Made by a program: the position numbers and the translations under genes | Origin: Thiomonas sp. FB-Cd | Lineage (GTDB): Bacteria; Pseudomonadota; Gammaproteobacteria; Burkholderiales; Burkholderiaceae_C | Assembly: GCF_000733775.1 (NCBI RefSeq) | Contig: NZ_JPOE01000002.1 | Span: 2,604,001 to 2,668,000 of the forward strand | DNA: 64,000 nucleotides | Direction: 5' to 3' | The notes under the pieces: model-generated | Database searches by the model: none | What the model was told of the DNA's origin: nothing | Seen by the model: only the letters and a program-made list of their open reading frames with translations | Part shown: piece by piece, positions 27,128 to 36,048 of the stretch | Layout of the letters: each line of letters opens with the position of its first letter | Numbering within the stretch: position 1 is the first letter of the stretch

Positions 27128-28153
27128 TCACCGCCATGGCCGGTCATACGCGCCGAGAGTGTGCTGCTGGCCCTCGGCCCAGCGGTTCAGCTGCTCGGAC
27201 CATGCGGGGAGGACTGCATAGCGATTGGATGAGACCGCCAAGTCGATGGCGGCTCGCCAGACCCGTGTGACTTCGGCAACGTAACTGGGGCTGCGCTGGC
27301 GGCCCTCGATCTTAATGGCCTTAACGCCTGCATCAATCAACTGCGGCAGCAACTCCAGGGTGTTCAAACTGGTGGGTTCTTCCAGCGCATAGTCGCGCAC
27401 ACCATTGACCTCGAATCGACCCTTGCACAATGTCGGGTAGGCGCGAGGCTCATCAGACGCGTACCGATCGATCAAAACATCGTTCAAGCGCGCCTCCACG
27501 GCGCCGGCCCGTTCGATCCAACGCACTGCAGAGGGTGGCGAGCAAACGCCAGCATTGTTGGGGGACTTCCCGGTGGCGTAGGACGACAACGCGCAACGGC
27601 CTTCAACCATCACACACAAACTGCCGAAGCCGAACACCTCGATGTCAACGCCGGCATTCCGGATGACATGTGCGACCTGCGATAAGGTCAGTACCCGGGG
27701 AAGAACTGCGCGTTGAATGCCATAGCGCTCACGGTAAAACGCTATAGCTGCATAAGTCGTTGCCGAAGCCTGCACGGACAGGTGAAGCCGCATGACCGGG
27801 TGTTGACGCCGCGCATGGGCCATCACCGCGGTATCCGCCACGATCAGTGCATCGGCGCCCAATTCGACTGCGCGATCGACAGCGCGGAACCAGGGTGAGG
27901 TGTCATCAGCGCCGGCAAAGGTGTTGAGCGCCATCAGAACGTTGACACCGTGTTCATGGGCGTAAGCGACGCCAGCGCGAATCTGTCCGTCATCGAAATT
28001 CAGTCCCACGAAGTTACGCGCATTGGTGGCGTCGCGCAGCCCCAGATACACAGCGTCCGCACCGGCATCCACCGCCATTTGCAGTGCACGCAAGGACCCT
28101 GCGGGGCAGACCAGTTCAGGTCGGTTTTTTACGGTGGATTGCATCGATGTCAT
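27128..28153 (-). CDS. ubiU: UbiU, U32-family protein of O2-independent ubiquinone synthesis
   Basis: 341 residues, start ATG 28153 behind GGAGG. UbiU and UbiV form a 4Fe-4S heterodimer that, with UbiT, hydroxylates the ubiquinone ring without oxygen. Visible: PELVCPAGSLRALQMAVDAG, GADAVYLGLRDATNARNFVG, and the four Cys expected for the cluster in FGSLCVMVEGRCALSSY, NNAGVCSPP and YPTLCKGRF (about 172-238). ALEEPTSLNTLELLPQLIDA and IKIEGRQRSPSYV are highly UbiU-like. It lies 27 bases after nrdG in an anaerobic operon. Its partner ubiV is broken next door, so function here is doubtful unless another copy exists. Confidence 0.93.
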   Translation of the reverse strand: MTSMQSTVKNRPELVCPAGSLRALQMAVDAGADAVYLGLRDATNARNFVGLNFDDGQIRAGVAYAHEHGVNVLMALNTFAGADDTSPWFRAVDRAVELGADALIVADTAVMAHARRQHPVMRLHLSVQASATTYAAIAFYRERYGIQRAVLPRVLTLSQVAHVIRNAGVDIEVFGFGSLCVMVEGRCALSSYATGKSPNNAGVCSPPSAVRWIERAGAVEARLNDVLIDRYASDEPRAYPTLCKGRFEVNGVRDYALEEPTSLNTLELLPQLIDAGVKAIKIEGRQRSPSYVAEVTRVWRAAIDLAVSSNRYAVLPAWSEQLNRWAEGQQHTLGAYDRPWR

Positions 28154-28180
28154 CAAGATTCCTCCATTGTGCGGCGCTGC

Positions 28181-28864
28181 TCATCGCAGCGCAAAGCCCG
28201 GCATTTGCGTGCTCAGGAGTCGCACCGTAGGGCTCTCGAGATTCAAGCTTGCCTGACTCGCACCCAACTGTCCCGGCAAACGACAAGCTTGAACAACCCA
28301 ATGGCGTACACCGCGAGCCGCAAGATCCGTGCCCATGGACAGAAGCTCGGTTTCGCTAAAAAGACCCGGATGCCAGGTTGTCCTGCATTCGTAGGCCACT
28401 CCATGGGTCAAGACCCGCCTCAGGGACTCCCGTGCCCGCTCGCCACTGCCAGGAACACCAGTGATGGCGTCGTAACTCAGCCAAGGAGCCTTAACGTCCA
28501 AACCCACCCAATCGATTAGATGCAGGACTGTGGCAAGGCGCTCCGGGTACATACCTGCCGTATGCAAGGCCACTTCAAAACCCAGGCGTCGGACTTGTTG
28601 CATGGCATCGGGCAACGCCGCCTGCAATGTGGGTTCTCCTCCGGAAAATACGACGCCGTCGAGTAAGCCCCGCCGCCGCTCCAGGAAAGCCATGACAGCA
28701 GCCCAGGGCATCGTGAGCGCACCCCCGCCAGCATCAAGAAGATTGGGGTTGTGGCAGTAACCGCAGCGCCATGGGCAGCCTTGGCAAAAAACCACCGCAG
28801 CGAGACGCCCGGGGAAATCGATAGTGGTTAGCGCGGTGATCCCGCCGACGCGCAGCATGTCCAT
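28181..28864 (-). CDS. nrdG: Anaerobic ribonucleotide reductase activase, radical SAM
   Basis: 227 residues. The radical-SAM motif CxxxCxxC is in CPWRCGYCHNPNLL (about 32-39), followed by SGGEPTLQ. It uses S-adenosylmethionine to place the glycyl radical on NrdD. IDFPGRLAAVVFCQGCPWRC is typical of the NrdG/PFL-activase-like group. It lies 14 bases after the small glycyl-radical ORF, its presumed substrate. Confidence 0.93.
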   Translation of the reverse strand: MDMLRVGGITALTTIDFPGRLAAVVFCQGCPWRCGYCHNPNLLDAGGGALTMPWAAVMAFLERRRGLLDGVVFSGGEPTLQAALPDAMQQVRRLGFEVALHTAGMYPERLATVLHLIDWVGLDVKAPWLSYDAITGVPGSGERARESLRRVLTHGVAYECRTTWHPGLFSETELLSMGTDLAARGVRHWVVQACRLPGQLGASQASLNLESPTVRLLSTQMPGFALR

Positions 28865-28878
28865 GCCACGATCTCAAG

Positions 28879-29073
28879 TTATGCGTCCAGGGCACAGCGT
28901 TGTTCAGCGAAGAACAGGCGCTCGTGATGCTCCCCCTTTTTGCCAACGTTAAAACTTGACACGGGTCGGTGATAGCCCATGACGCGTGTCCAGACTTCGC
29001 AAGGCTGGCGTTCCGTATCGAGCAATTCGACTGCTTCCGTGCTCGCCGGGATGGTATGAGACGCTTGTGTCAT
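28879..29073 (-). CDS. Separate glycyl-radical tail of NrdD
   Basis: 64 residues from ATG 29073 with a strong AGGAG site. The core CEVWTRVMGYHRPVSSFNVG then KKGEHHERLFF matches the extreme C-terminus of class III ribonucleotide reductases, where RVxGY holds the radical Gly; here the Gly is about residue 34. The large NrdD upstream ends just before where this tail should begin. The two frames differ and 38 bases separate them, so this is not a simple stop-codon mutation: the tail has its own start and ribosome site. It probably docks on NrdD and is activated by NrdG. Confidence 0.8.
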   Translation of the reverse strand: MTQASHTIPASTEAVELLDTERQPCEVWTRVMGYHRPVSSFNVGKKGEHHERLFFAEQRCALDA

Positions 29074-29111
29074 TGCTTTTCTCCTGGGTTTATGGTGGGC
29101 AAGGTTATGAA

Positions 29112-31142
29112 TTAAGCCGCGAGCAAACCTCGCTTGCGCGCGAATGCCTCTTCGTCGCATTTAGGACAAAAGTGGTGCTCTCCAGACAGATAGCCATGTT
29201 TCGGGCAGATGGAGAATGTTGGCGTGATGGTGATGTAGGGCAGCCGAAAACGTGTGAGTGCGCGCCGTACCAACTCGCGGCATGCTGCTCCACTAGACAA
29301 TTGTTCTCCCATATACAAGTGCAGCACGGTGCCACCGGTGTAGAGAGTCTGCAATTGCTCTTGCCGCTCGAGTGCATCGAATGGATCATCGGTGAAGCCG
29401 ACTGGCAATTGCGTCGAATTCGTGTAATAAGGCTGAGCTGGCGTGCCCGCCTGCAGGATGCCCCGGTAGCGCTTGCGGTCTTCCTTGGCGAAACGGTAGG
29501 TCGTACCTTCGGCGGGAGTGGCCTCGAGGTTGTAAAGATGCCCTGTTTGTTCCTGAAAAGCAACGATGCGGCCGCGAACGTGATCAAGTAAACGCCTGGC
29601 AAAACTATGGCCCCATGACGTCGCGATATTGTGCTCATCAGCCGTAAAGTTACGAATCATTTCGTTGACGCCGTTGACTCCCAATGTCGAAAAATGATTG
29701 CGCAGGGTACCGAGATAGCGTTTGGTATAAGGAAACAGTCCTTGGTCCATCAACCGCTGGATGGCTTTGCGCTTGATCTCCAAGCTCTGCCTGCCCAAGT
29801 TAAGCAACGTGTCTAGGCGGCGGAATAAGCCTACTTCGTCTCCGCGATGGAGATGGCCTAGGCGCGCGCAGTTGATCGTGACGACGCCGACCGAGCCAGT
29901 CTGTTCGGCCGAACCGAACAACCCATTGCCGCGCTTGAGAAGCTCACGCAGATCGAGCTGCAAGCGGCAACACATGGAGCGCACCATATTGGGAGTGAGG
30001 TCGGAGTTGATGAAATTCTGAAAATAGGGGAGCCCGTACTTGGCCGTCATATTGAACAAGCGCTGGGCGTTCTCCGAGTCCCACGGAAAATCTTTGGTCA
30101 TGTTGTAGGTTGGGATCGGAAAGGTGAAAACCCTGCCCTTCGCATCCCCGGCAGTCATGACATCGATGTAGGCGCGGTTAATCAGATCCATCTCTGCCTG
30201 TAACTCCCCGTATACAAAGGGCTGGTCTTCGTCCCCGATACTTGGCGTTTGCTCACGCAAATCCTCAGGACAGGTCCAGTCGAAGGTAAGATTTGTGAAC
30301 GGAGTCTGCGTCCCCCAACGCGATGGAACGTTCAAGTTGTAGATCAACTCCTGCATGCACTGACGCACGGCCTGGTAAGACATCCGATCCTTGCGCACGA
30401 AAGGCGCCATGTATGTGTCGAATGACGAAAACGCTTGTGCTCCTGCCCATTCGTTTTGCAGAGTCCCGAGAAAATTGACAATCTGTCCGACTGCGGAACT
30501 CATATGCCGGGGTGGGCCAGACTCGACCTTGCCGGGAACGCCATTGAGCCCCTCATTGAGCAAGGTCCGCAGCGACCAGCCGGCGCAGTATCCCGACAGC
30601 ATGTCGAGATCATGAATATGAAGATCTGCGGCGCGGTGTGCTTCGCCAATTTCCACCGGATAGACATGAGACAGCCAATAATTGGCCGTGACTTTCCCCG
30701 CAACGTTCAGAATGAGCCCACCCAGGGAATAGCCTTGATTGGCATTTGCATTCACACGCCAATCCGTACGCTTGAGATACTCGCTCACTGAGCTTTCCAC
30801 ATCAACCAAAGTCCGGTGATCCTGCCGAAGCCTGGCGTGCTGTTCACGATAGGCGATGTAGGCACGCGCGGTTTTCACATGATCCGCGGCAATTAGTGTC
30901 TGCTCCACGACATCTTGAATTTGCTCTACATTCGGAGCGCGATCGTGGAATCGATGCGCCAGAACTTCAACCACGGCGTCGCAATGCACACGCGCGGCTT
31001 GCTCATCGAACTCATGAGCGGCGGCTCCTGCGCTCTGGATTGCACGATAAATTCGCTCTGCATCGAAGCCTTCTTGCCTGCCGTCCCGCTTGATCACCAC
31101 GAGCGGCCGAGCCTGTGATGTCCCGCTTTTTACAAAGTCCAT
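29112..31142 (-). CDS. nrdD: Anaerobic (class III) ribonucleoside-triphosphate reductase, large part
   Basis: 676 residues. ATP-cone at the N-terminus (VVIKRDGRQEGFDAERIYRA, about 17-110) for allosteric control, then the ten-strand barrel of class III enzymes with active-site segments NLTFDWTCPEDL, MVRSMCCRLQLDL and VGVVTINCARLGHL. The C-terminus has a zinc-ribbon-like CPKHGY...CPKCDEEAF and then stops; the glycyl-radical loop is missing and is supplied by the next small ORF. It reduces NTPs to dNTPs without oxygen. Two NrdR boxes and an Fnr-like site lie upstream. Confidence 0.95.
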   Translation of the reverse strand: MDFVKSGTSQARPLVVIKRDGRQEGFDAERIYRAIQSAGAAAHEFDEQAARVHCDAVVEVLAHRFHDRAPNVEQIQDVVEQTLIAADHVKTARAYIAYREQHARLRQDHRTLVDVESSVSEYLKRTDWRVNANANQGYSLGGLILNVAGKVTANYWLSHVYPVEIGEAHRAADLHIHDLDMLSGYCAGWSLRTLLNEGLNGVPGKVESGPPRHMSSAVGQIVNFLGTLQNEWAGAQAFSSFDTYMAPFVRKDRMSYQAVRQCMQELIYNLNVPSRWGTQTPFTNLTFDWTCPEDLREQTPSIGDEDQPFVYGELQAEMDLINRAYIDVMTAGDAKGRVFTFPIPTYNMTKDFPWDSENAQRLFNMTAKYGLPYFQNFINSDLTPNMVRSMCCRLQLDLRELLKRGNGLFGSAEQTGSVGVVTINCARLGHLHRGDEVGLFRRLDTLLNLGRQSLEIKRKAIQRLMDQGLFPYTKRYLGTLRNHFSTLGVNGVNEMIRNFTADEHNIATSWGHSFARRLLDHVRGRIVAFQEQTGHLYNLEATPAEGTTYRFAKEDRKRYRGILQAGTPAQPYYTNSTQLPVGFTDDPFDALERQEQLQTLYTGGTVLHLYMGEQLSSGAACRELVRRALTRFRLPYITITPTFSICPKHGYLSGEHHFCPKCDEEAFARKRGLLAA

Positions 31143-31167
31143 CCCTTATGCCTCCCTTCTTGAGCGA

Positions 31168-31183
31168 ACACTATATCTAGTGT
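31168..31183 (-). promoter_or_regulatory. NrdR box 1
   Basis: ACACTATATCTAGTGT, a 16-bp near-perfect palindrome matching the NrdR consensus acaCwAtATaTwGtgt, 26 bases upstream of nrdD. NrdR represses ribonucleotide reductase genes when (d)ATP is plentiful. Confidence 0.9.
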
Positions 31184-31198
31184 TTCTATCTTTTGGAA

Positions 31199-31213
31199 AA
31201 CACTAGATGTGTT
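31199..31213 (-). promoter_or_regulatory. NrdR box 2
   Basis: AACACTAGATGTGTT, the partner palindrome (arms AACAC/GTGTT). Its centre is about 31 bases from that of box 1, three helical turns, which is the standard NrdR box spacing. Confidence 0.85.
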
Positions 31214-31214
31214 T

Positions 31215-31228
31215 ATGACATGGGTCAA
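31215..31228 (-). promoter_or_regulatory. Candidate Fnr/Dnr-type site upstream of nrdD
   Basis: On the minus strand TTGAC-CCAT-GTCAT, against the consensus TTGAT-N4-ATCAA; three mismatches but dyad symmetric. It sits just upstream of the NrdR boxes, a sensible activator position for an anaerobic gene. A Crp/Fnr-family regulator is encoded at 38935. Confidence 0.4.
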
Positions 31229-31787
31229 GTGCATCACCTTGAAGGCATAGGGGCAGCCGCGGGCTGCCCCCCACGCTTTGCTGATGGGCCTTGCAGATTC
31301 ATCTACCCTCGGTCGCCAAGTCGCCTGAATGCCCAAGACCACGCCGCGATCTGCGTAGCTGGATCTCGAGGGTGACGTTTAGGATCGGCGGCGCACTGCC
31401 GCGCTGCTCGTCATGAAGCTCAAAGGCAAATTGTCGACGCCCGATGACCACGCGTGATGCGGCCATCCGATTCCTCGCGAAGGCATCGCCGACCCGCAGG
31501 CGCTGCCAATCATGACAAGCTTTGTCGAACTCTTCTATCTGCGCGCTCTTGGCCGCACGTTCGAATAAATGACAGAAAAACTTCTTCGCGTCAGGTCGAC
31601 TGAGGCCGGGGCGATCCAACAACGGGCACTCAGCGACAGGTCACGGCTCTTGTAGGCCCCGAGTGGCATACGGTCGACTCGGTCTAGTAGCTCCCATCTT
31701 GATGGCCATCCGTCGGCCGGCGGCGCGAGCCTTTTGGCGCAGGCCAAATCTTGCGCTTACGGCCAGGCCCACAAATTAGATGATTCT
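31229..31787. other. 560-base stretch, uncertain coding content
   Basis: A minus-strand frame at 31299-31622 (107 codons, e.g. AKKFFCHLFERAAKSAQIEE) has a protein-like composition but no family I know, and no good start site. It may be a transposase or phage relic. Nothing else seen. Confidence 0.3.
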
Positions 31788-32522
31788 TTACGACGCGCGG
31801 CGAATAGCCCGCTCGAGCCACGCGTTCCACACCTCGAAGGCGCTCCTCTCCAGAACGGGCGCAAATTCAACGCCATCACCTCTCAACGCGGCAACGTCTA
31901 CGCTGGCGGCGGCTAACTCAGCGGCATGCCCGACATACCAACGTGGCAGATTGCGCGCCCTGATCTCGGCGTGAAACTGCAGTCCGAGAGCGTAATTCCC
32001 GACGGCGAACGCTTGGTTGGCATATAAACGTGAGTGCGCCAGGTGATCAGCGTCAGGCGGAAGTTCGAACGTATCACCATGCCAGTGTAGGACTCGTACC
32101 TCGGGGGCAAATAAGCTAGCCATGGCAGGGTGGCGTGCGGCGCCCGCGCCGGGTTCGATGGGACCCCATCCGACTTCCTTGCCGTGCTCGCCAACGTAGA
32201 CCCGCGCCCCCAGTGCCGCTGCCATCAACTGTGCACCGAGACAAATCCCGATAGTGGGAAGGCAGCGTTGCAAGCGGGCATGCAAGAGCTTGATCTCGGC
32301 ATCAATGAAGGGGTACACGGCCCGGTCGGCGACGCCGATTGGGCCTCCAAGCACGACAAGGACTTCAGGCTCGAAGGGATCCAGACGGTACAGGTCAGTA
32401 GTGCAAGCGTCAACATGCTTGAGCGCAATGCCACGCGCGCGCAATGCCGCTGCTAGCGAGCCACAATCCTCAAACGCGACGTGTCTGATCGCGATGGCGC
32501 GGCGCAACCCACGATCGAGCAT
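31788..32522 (-). CDS. Class I glutamine amidotransferase-like protein
   Basis: 244 residues. The GATase1 nucleophile elbow GICLGAQLMA carries the catalytic Cys (about 95); the His/Glu pair is in LGLQFHAEI (about 185). EVLVVLGGPIGVADRAVYPF is also typical of stand-alone GMP-synthase-like amidotransferases. No synthase partner is adjacent, so the acceptor is unknown. It follows the DGC-domain gene by 12 bases, probably in one transcript. Confidence 0.88.
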   Translation of the reverse strand: MLDRGLRRAIAIRHVAFEDCGSLAAALRARGIALKHVDACTTDLYRLDPFEPEVLVVLGGPIGVADRAVYPFIDAEIKLLHARLQRCLPTIGICLGAQLMAAALGARVYVGEHGKEVGWGPIEPGAGAARHPAMASLFAPEVRVLHWHGDTFELPPDADHLAHSRLYANQAFAVGNYALGLQFHAEIRARNLPRWYVGHAAELAAASVDVAALRGDGVEFAPVLERSAFEVWNAWLERAIRRAS

Positions 32523-32534
32523 GGCGCAAGTGGG

Positions 32535-32966
32535 TCACACCGGGGATGCAACAGGCTCCGCGCCATACTCGTATGCGGCATTGAGTTCACGCACACGTTG
32601 CGTAAAACGTGTCAGTAGGCTCTGCGCCTGTTGCGAGTCAAAATCAGCATGCGCCGTCTTGCGCACCGCATGCTCGGCAAGCTGCAGGTGCTGTGTTGGC
32701 ACGACCCCGATTTGGGCCAAGCTGTTCTTGGCGCAGGCCAGTGGACAACCATCGATGGCCAAGATCGGTCGCCCTTGCTGCGCTGCCCGCTGCGCAATGA
32801 GCACCAAAGGTTTCACACGGCCGCCTACACCCGCGATACATGACATCTCGGCATCGCCGTTGCGATCCATGCGTACCGCCAAATGATTTGCAAGTTGCGC
32901 GGCGCTCGAGCAGCCCGAGCAAGCATAAACGAGGGTTGGCGGAGGCGATTTATCCGATCGTGTCAT
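32535..32966 (-). CDS. DGC-domain (putative zinc-binding) protein
   Basis: 143 residues from ATG 32966. Contains LVYACSGCSSAAQLANHLAV near the N-terminus and AIDGCPLACAKNSLAQ in the middle, the paired Cys motifs (including Asp-Gly-Cys) of the DGC family, thought to bind metal. Often found with metal or anaerobic genes. Function unknown. Upstream member of a two-gene unit with the amidotransferase. Confidence 0.8.
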   Translation of the reverse strand: MTRSDKSPPPTLVYACSGCSSAAQLANHLAVRMDRNGDAEMSCIAGVGGRVKPLVLIAQRAAQQGRPILAIDGCPLACAKNSLAQIGVVPTQHLQLAEHAVRKTAHADFDSQQAQSLLTRFTQRVRELNAAYEYGAEPVASPV

Positions 32967-33736
32967 GCATGCACTCCATTGCGTCGATTGCGTGTATCTC
33001 ACTCGTGGGATGCAAGCCGCGTGTCTATCCGGAAGCGCGGATCTCGGCCCAAATGCAATCGAAACAAGACTAGATTATTGAAGATGAATTGTCAATGAAT
33101 CTTAAAGGCGCCACGCATCTGTAGTTCATGTTTTGCCGCAGCGCTCTTCAAATTTCGCAGCGGATGCCGTGGATTGCAGCCTGGCTGCTTTGATCTGCCT
33201 TTATTGGGGTGTATTCCGAAAAACGAGGATGGCCGAGTGGATGCTTCAAAGGAGGCTGCGGTCTCACACACCATTCGCCAGTGCAGATCTATCAGCGTGG
33301 TGGCCCTTATGGCACTACCGCACAAGGGATCCCCCGGGCGTCGCGCTTGAAATCCTGCTCGCCTTTCGAAGTCTCGATGTCCCAGTTGGGCCTGTTGATT
33401 CATCGCATCCGCGAGCGCTTGCTCTCCTTCAATACGAGTGCTTCGGTCCGCCAGGCAGTCAGGAGTTGCAGCCATGAGCTTCGTTGACTCAGACCGGTGG
33501 CGGCACAAGCGTCGCGCATGAAAAAAACGTGCGCCCATAGGGAGCACCACGCTTGGGCAGGCGAGGCCACCGCGTTCGTCTGCTGGTGGCGATTTGCCTC
33601 GGCGTCAATGCCGAACTGGCCACGAATAGGCATTCCCAGGCAAAGCTCGACAACGCTATGGCCGTTGCCACCATTCTTGACTCTGCTCTTGGGGTAAGAC
33701 CCGGCGCGCGTTCCGGGCTTTATCCGGGATCATATA
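32967..33736. other. 770-base gap upstream of the NO-type cluster
   Basis: Frames on both strands at 33092-33550 have no recognisable domains. The segment GGATGGCCGAGTGG at about 33227 resembles a tRNA D-arm, but the rest of a cloverleaf is missing. The right end holds the promoter of the next cluster. Confidence 0.4.
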
Positions 33737-33759
33737 AAGTTGTATTTAGAATACCTCTT
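33737..33759 (+). promoter_or_regulatory. NsrR-like operator
   Basis: AAGTTGTATTT-A-GAATACCTCTT: an 11-1-11 dyad matching the NsrR consensus half AAGATGYATTT at nine of eleven positions on each side. It lies beside a TATAAA-like -10 (33733-33738) and 25 bases before the first gene, so binding would block transcription. NsrR is the NO-sensing Fe-S repressor; no nsrR gene is in the window. Confidence 0.65.
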
Positions 33760-33783
33760 TTCAAGCCAAACCAGGAGATGTTG

Positions 33784-35187
33784 ATGATCGGATCGAAGGT
33801 GTCACGTTGGACAATGACGTACTTCGGCTGCTCCATCGCTGCGCTCGTGCTGGCCGAGATCCTGGTCGTTGCGGGCTATGTGAACCCGCTGGCAGCCTTG
33901 CGTGCCCCCAGCACGCTGATTGGGGTGCACCTGATCACCATCGGTTGGCTCAGTTTGTTGATACTGGGTGCGCTGTACCAGTTTGTTCCCGTGATCACAA
34001 ACACGTCGTTGGTCAGCCAGCGTCTTCCACTTTATTCGCTATCGGCGATTGTCTCGGGGCTGGCGATCATGCTTGCCGGCTTCCTGGCGCTGGGGGGTGC
34101 ACCACTCCTCACCACGACCCTTTTGCCGGTCGGCGGCGGCCTAGTGTTGATTGGTTTCGTGTTGAGCATGATCAACCTTGCGCTCACACTGTGGCGCGCA
34201 CGCCCGCTGCCGCTAGCCGCCGACTTCATCGCCTTTGGCCTGGTCTTTCTGCTGCTAACCGGGCTGATCGGCCTCGGCTTCGCTCTCGCATTCGCCCTGC
34301 CCCAGCCGCCGGTACTCCTGCTTGCGCTAATCGATGGCGGGCTGGGTCTACACGTCGCGGCCGGATTCGGCGGCTGGTTCATGTTAACCGTCATGGGGGT
34401 CAGCTATCGCTTGTTATCCATGTTCATGCTGGCACCCGACGAGCCGCGGCGTAGTACATATGCAGCGTTGATCCTAACGGTCGCTGGTTTGGGATTTTTG
34501 GTCTTCGGAGGTCTGGCCGGACTCTGGAGCAGCGTGGCGGTCGGACCAGTCGAAGCGTCTGGTGCCGCGTCGCTCGGTTTCGGCGCACTGTTTTATGCGG
34601 CCGACATCCTTGAGTTTTACCGCGCGCGCAAGCGCCGTCGCCTGGAACTGAACAGCCTAACCGCAGCCGCAGCGCTCTTCCTGATAGCCCTGGCTCTAGT
34701 GCTCGGGGCGCTGGCGCTTGCGTCAGGCGTACTCGATCGTTTTGCCGGGGCGATCGGCTATTTGTTCGTGTTCGGTGGTCTGACAGGCCTCGGCTTGGGT
34801 CAGCTTTACAAGATCGTTCCGTTTCTCACTTGGCTCGAGGTCTTCGGCAAAAGGCTCGGCAAAGGGCCCGTGCCACTGGTCCAGGATCTTGTCGACGAAG
34901 CGCGTGCCACGCCCGGTTTCATCCTGTATTTCGTGGCCGCGATACTGGCCAGCGCTGCCCTTGCTGGCAGACAGCCTGTGCTTTGGCGTATCGCCGCGGT
35001 TCTGCAACTAACGGCGACCGTGATGATTGTTGTCGAACTCTGGCGGGCGCGCCATCCCGACCCGACCGCCAAGCCGAGCGCCATACGACCACCGAGAAGG
35101 CCACTGGCTAGGCCGAAGGCGCTATCAACCGCGCAGACTACGCCGACGCTCGATTCCCCATCTTCCCACCCGCTACAAGGAGACTGA
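33784..35187 (+). CDS. Polytopic membrane protein of NO-stress-type cluster
   Basis: 467 residues from ATG 33784, chosen because AGGAG lies six bases ahead. About twelve hydrophobic segments, with His residues inside membrane stretches (LIGVHLITIGWLSLLILGAL and GGLGLHVAAGFGGWF) that could bind heme. The layout resembles heme-copper-oxidase-like or NnrS-like accessory proteins, but I cannot place it firmly in a family. A Pro-rich cytoplasmic tail ends it. It is the first gene behind the NsrR-like site and is followed at once (TGA-C-ATG) by a DUF2249 gene, a common partner of NO-response loci. Confidence 0.75.
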   Translation: MIGSKVSRWTMTYFGCSIAALVLAEILVVAGYVNPLAALRAPSTLIGVHLITIGWLSLLILGALYQFVPVITNTSLVSQRLPLYSLSAIVSGLAIMLAGFLALGGAPLLTTTLLPVGGGLVLIGFVLSMINLALTLWRARPLPLAADFIAFGLVFLLLTGLIGLGFALAFALPQPPVLLLALIDGGLGLHVAAGFGGWFMLTVMGVSYRLLSMFMLAPDEPRRSTYAALILTVAGLGFLVFGGLAGLWSSVAVGPVEASGAASLGFGALFYAADILEFYRARKRRRLELNSLTAAAALFLIALALVLGALALASGVLDRFAGAIGYLFVFGGLTGLGLGQLYKIVPFLTWLEVFGKRLGKGPVPLVQDLVDEARATPGFILYFVAAILASAALAGRQPVLWRIAAVLQLTATVMIVVELWRARHPDPTAKPSAIRPPRRPLARPKALSTAQTTPTLDSPSSHPLQGD

Positions 35188-35188
35188 C

Positions 35189-35740
35189 ATGACAACTTCA
35201 CCTCTGACGCTCGACGTGCGCCCGATTCTGCACAGCGGTGGCGAACCATTTCCCGAAATCATGCAAGCGGTGGGCAATCTTGAATGTGGACAGAGTTTGC
35301 GCCTGTTCACAACCTTCAAGCCAGTTCCACTTTTTTCGGTGATGGGGAAGAAGGGCTATGCCCATCATGAAAGAGAGCTTGGAGAGAACGACTGGGAAGT
35401 TATCTTCGAGCCGCTAGGCGACCCCGAGGAATCGCGGCTGGATGCTGCAGCGGGCGGACTTGGGCGCGGCGACGCCAGTGGATGGCCCGCACCCATTCGC
35501 ACACTCGACAGCCGCGGCATGATGCCTCCCGAACCCCTGGTGGCCACCCTGGAGACACTTGAATCGATGGGACCGGCTGAGGTGCTGGAAGGCTGGTACG
35601 ACCGTGACCCCCTGTTGTTGTATCCGGAGCTAGAGGCCCGCGGCCACCAGGCTCGTTGCGAGAGAGTTGAGTCTGGGACGTACCGGGTTTTGATTCGATG
35701 CGCAAGCGCTTCTGGCGTCCAATCAGGAGACACAAAATGA
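35189..35740 (+). CDS. DUF2249-domain protein
   Basis: 183 residues. LDVRPILHSGGEPFPEIMQA, then LRLFTTFKPVPLFSVMGKKG and WEVIFEP form a DUF2249 fold (TusA/SirA-like two-layer). The second half (PPEPLVATLETLESMGPAEV, then HQARCERVESGTYRVLI) looks like a second, diverged copy. DUF2249 proteins recur in NO- and Fe-S-repair-linked clusters. Start supported by AAGGAG; the stop overlaps the next ATG. Confidence 0.82.
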   Translation: MTTSPLTLDVRPILHSGGEPFPEIMQAVGNLECGQSLRLFTTFKPVPLFSVMGKKGYAHHERELGENDWEVIFEPLGDPEESRLDAAAGGLGRGDASGWPAPIRTLDSRGMMPPEPLVATLETLESMGPAEVLEGWYDRDPLLLYPELEARGHQARCERVESGTYRVLIRCASASGVQSGDTK

Positions 35741-36048
35741 ACCAGCCCAGCAGCGAAGAGATCCGCGAAGCGCTGAAGGACGTATTCGATCCAGAACTTG
35801 GCTACAACATCGTCGACCTCGGCATGGTGTACGCGATCAAGATCGACGAAGGCGTGGTCAAGGTCACCATGACCCTGACCACGCCCGGCTGTCCGGCTTC
35901 GGACATGATTGAAGGTGGAGTCACGCAGCGTCTAGCGGCAATCGAGGGTGTCACTGCTGTTGACATCGATCTGGTCTGGGACCCCCGCTGGAGCCCGCAG
36001 TCCATGAGCCCCGCCGCCAAGGAGCATTTCGGCATTGCCGCCGAATGA
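35737..36048 (+). CDS. MIP18/DUF59-family Fe-S assembly factor (SufT/PaaD-like)
   Basis: 103 residues. DVFDPELGYNIVDLGMVYAI, TMTLTTPGCPASDMIEGGVT (Cys about 53) and VDIDLVWDPRWSPQSMS are the hallmarks of the MIP18 family, which helps mature Fe-S proteins. Overlaps the preceding gene (ATGA) and the following one, so translation is coupled. In this context it probably helps rebuild clusters damaged by nitric oxide. Confidence 0.9.
   Translation: MNQPSSEEIREALKDVFDPELGYNIVDLGMVYAIKIDEGVVKVTMTLTTPGCPASDMIEGGVTQRLAAIEGVTAVDIDLVWDPRWSPQSMSPAAKEHFGIAAE

Noticed and set aside
33219..33300. tRNA-like start GGATGGCCGAGTGG
   Set aside because: No matching acceptor stem, no GGTTCGAATCC-type T-arm and no anticodon stem follow.
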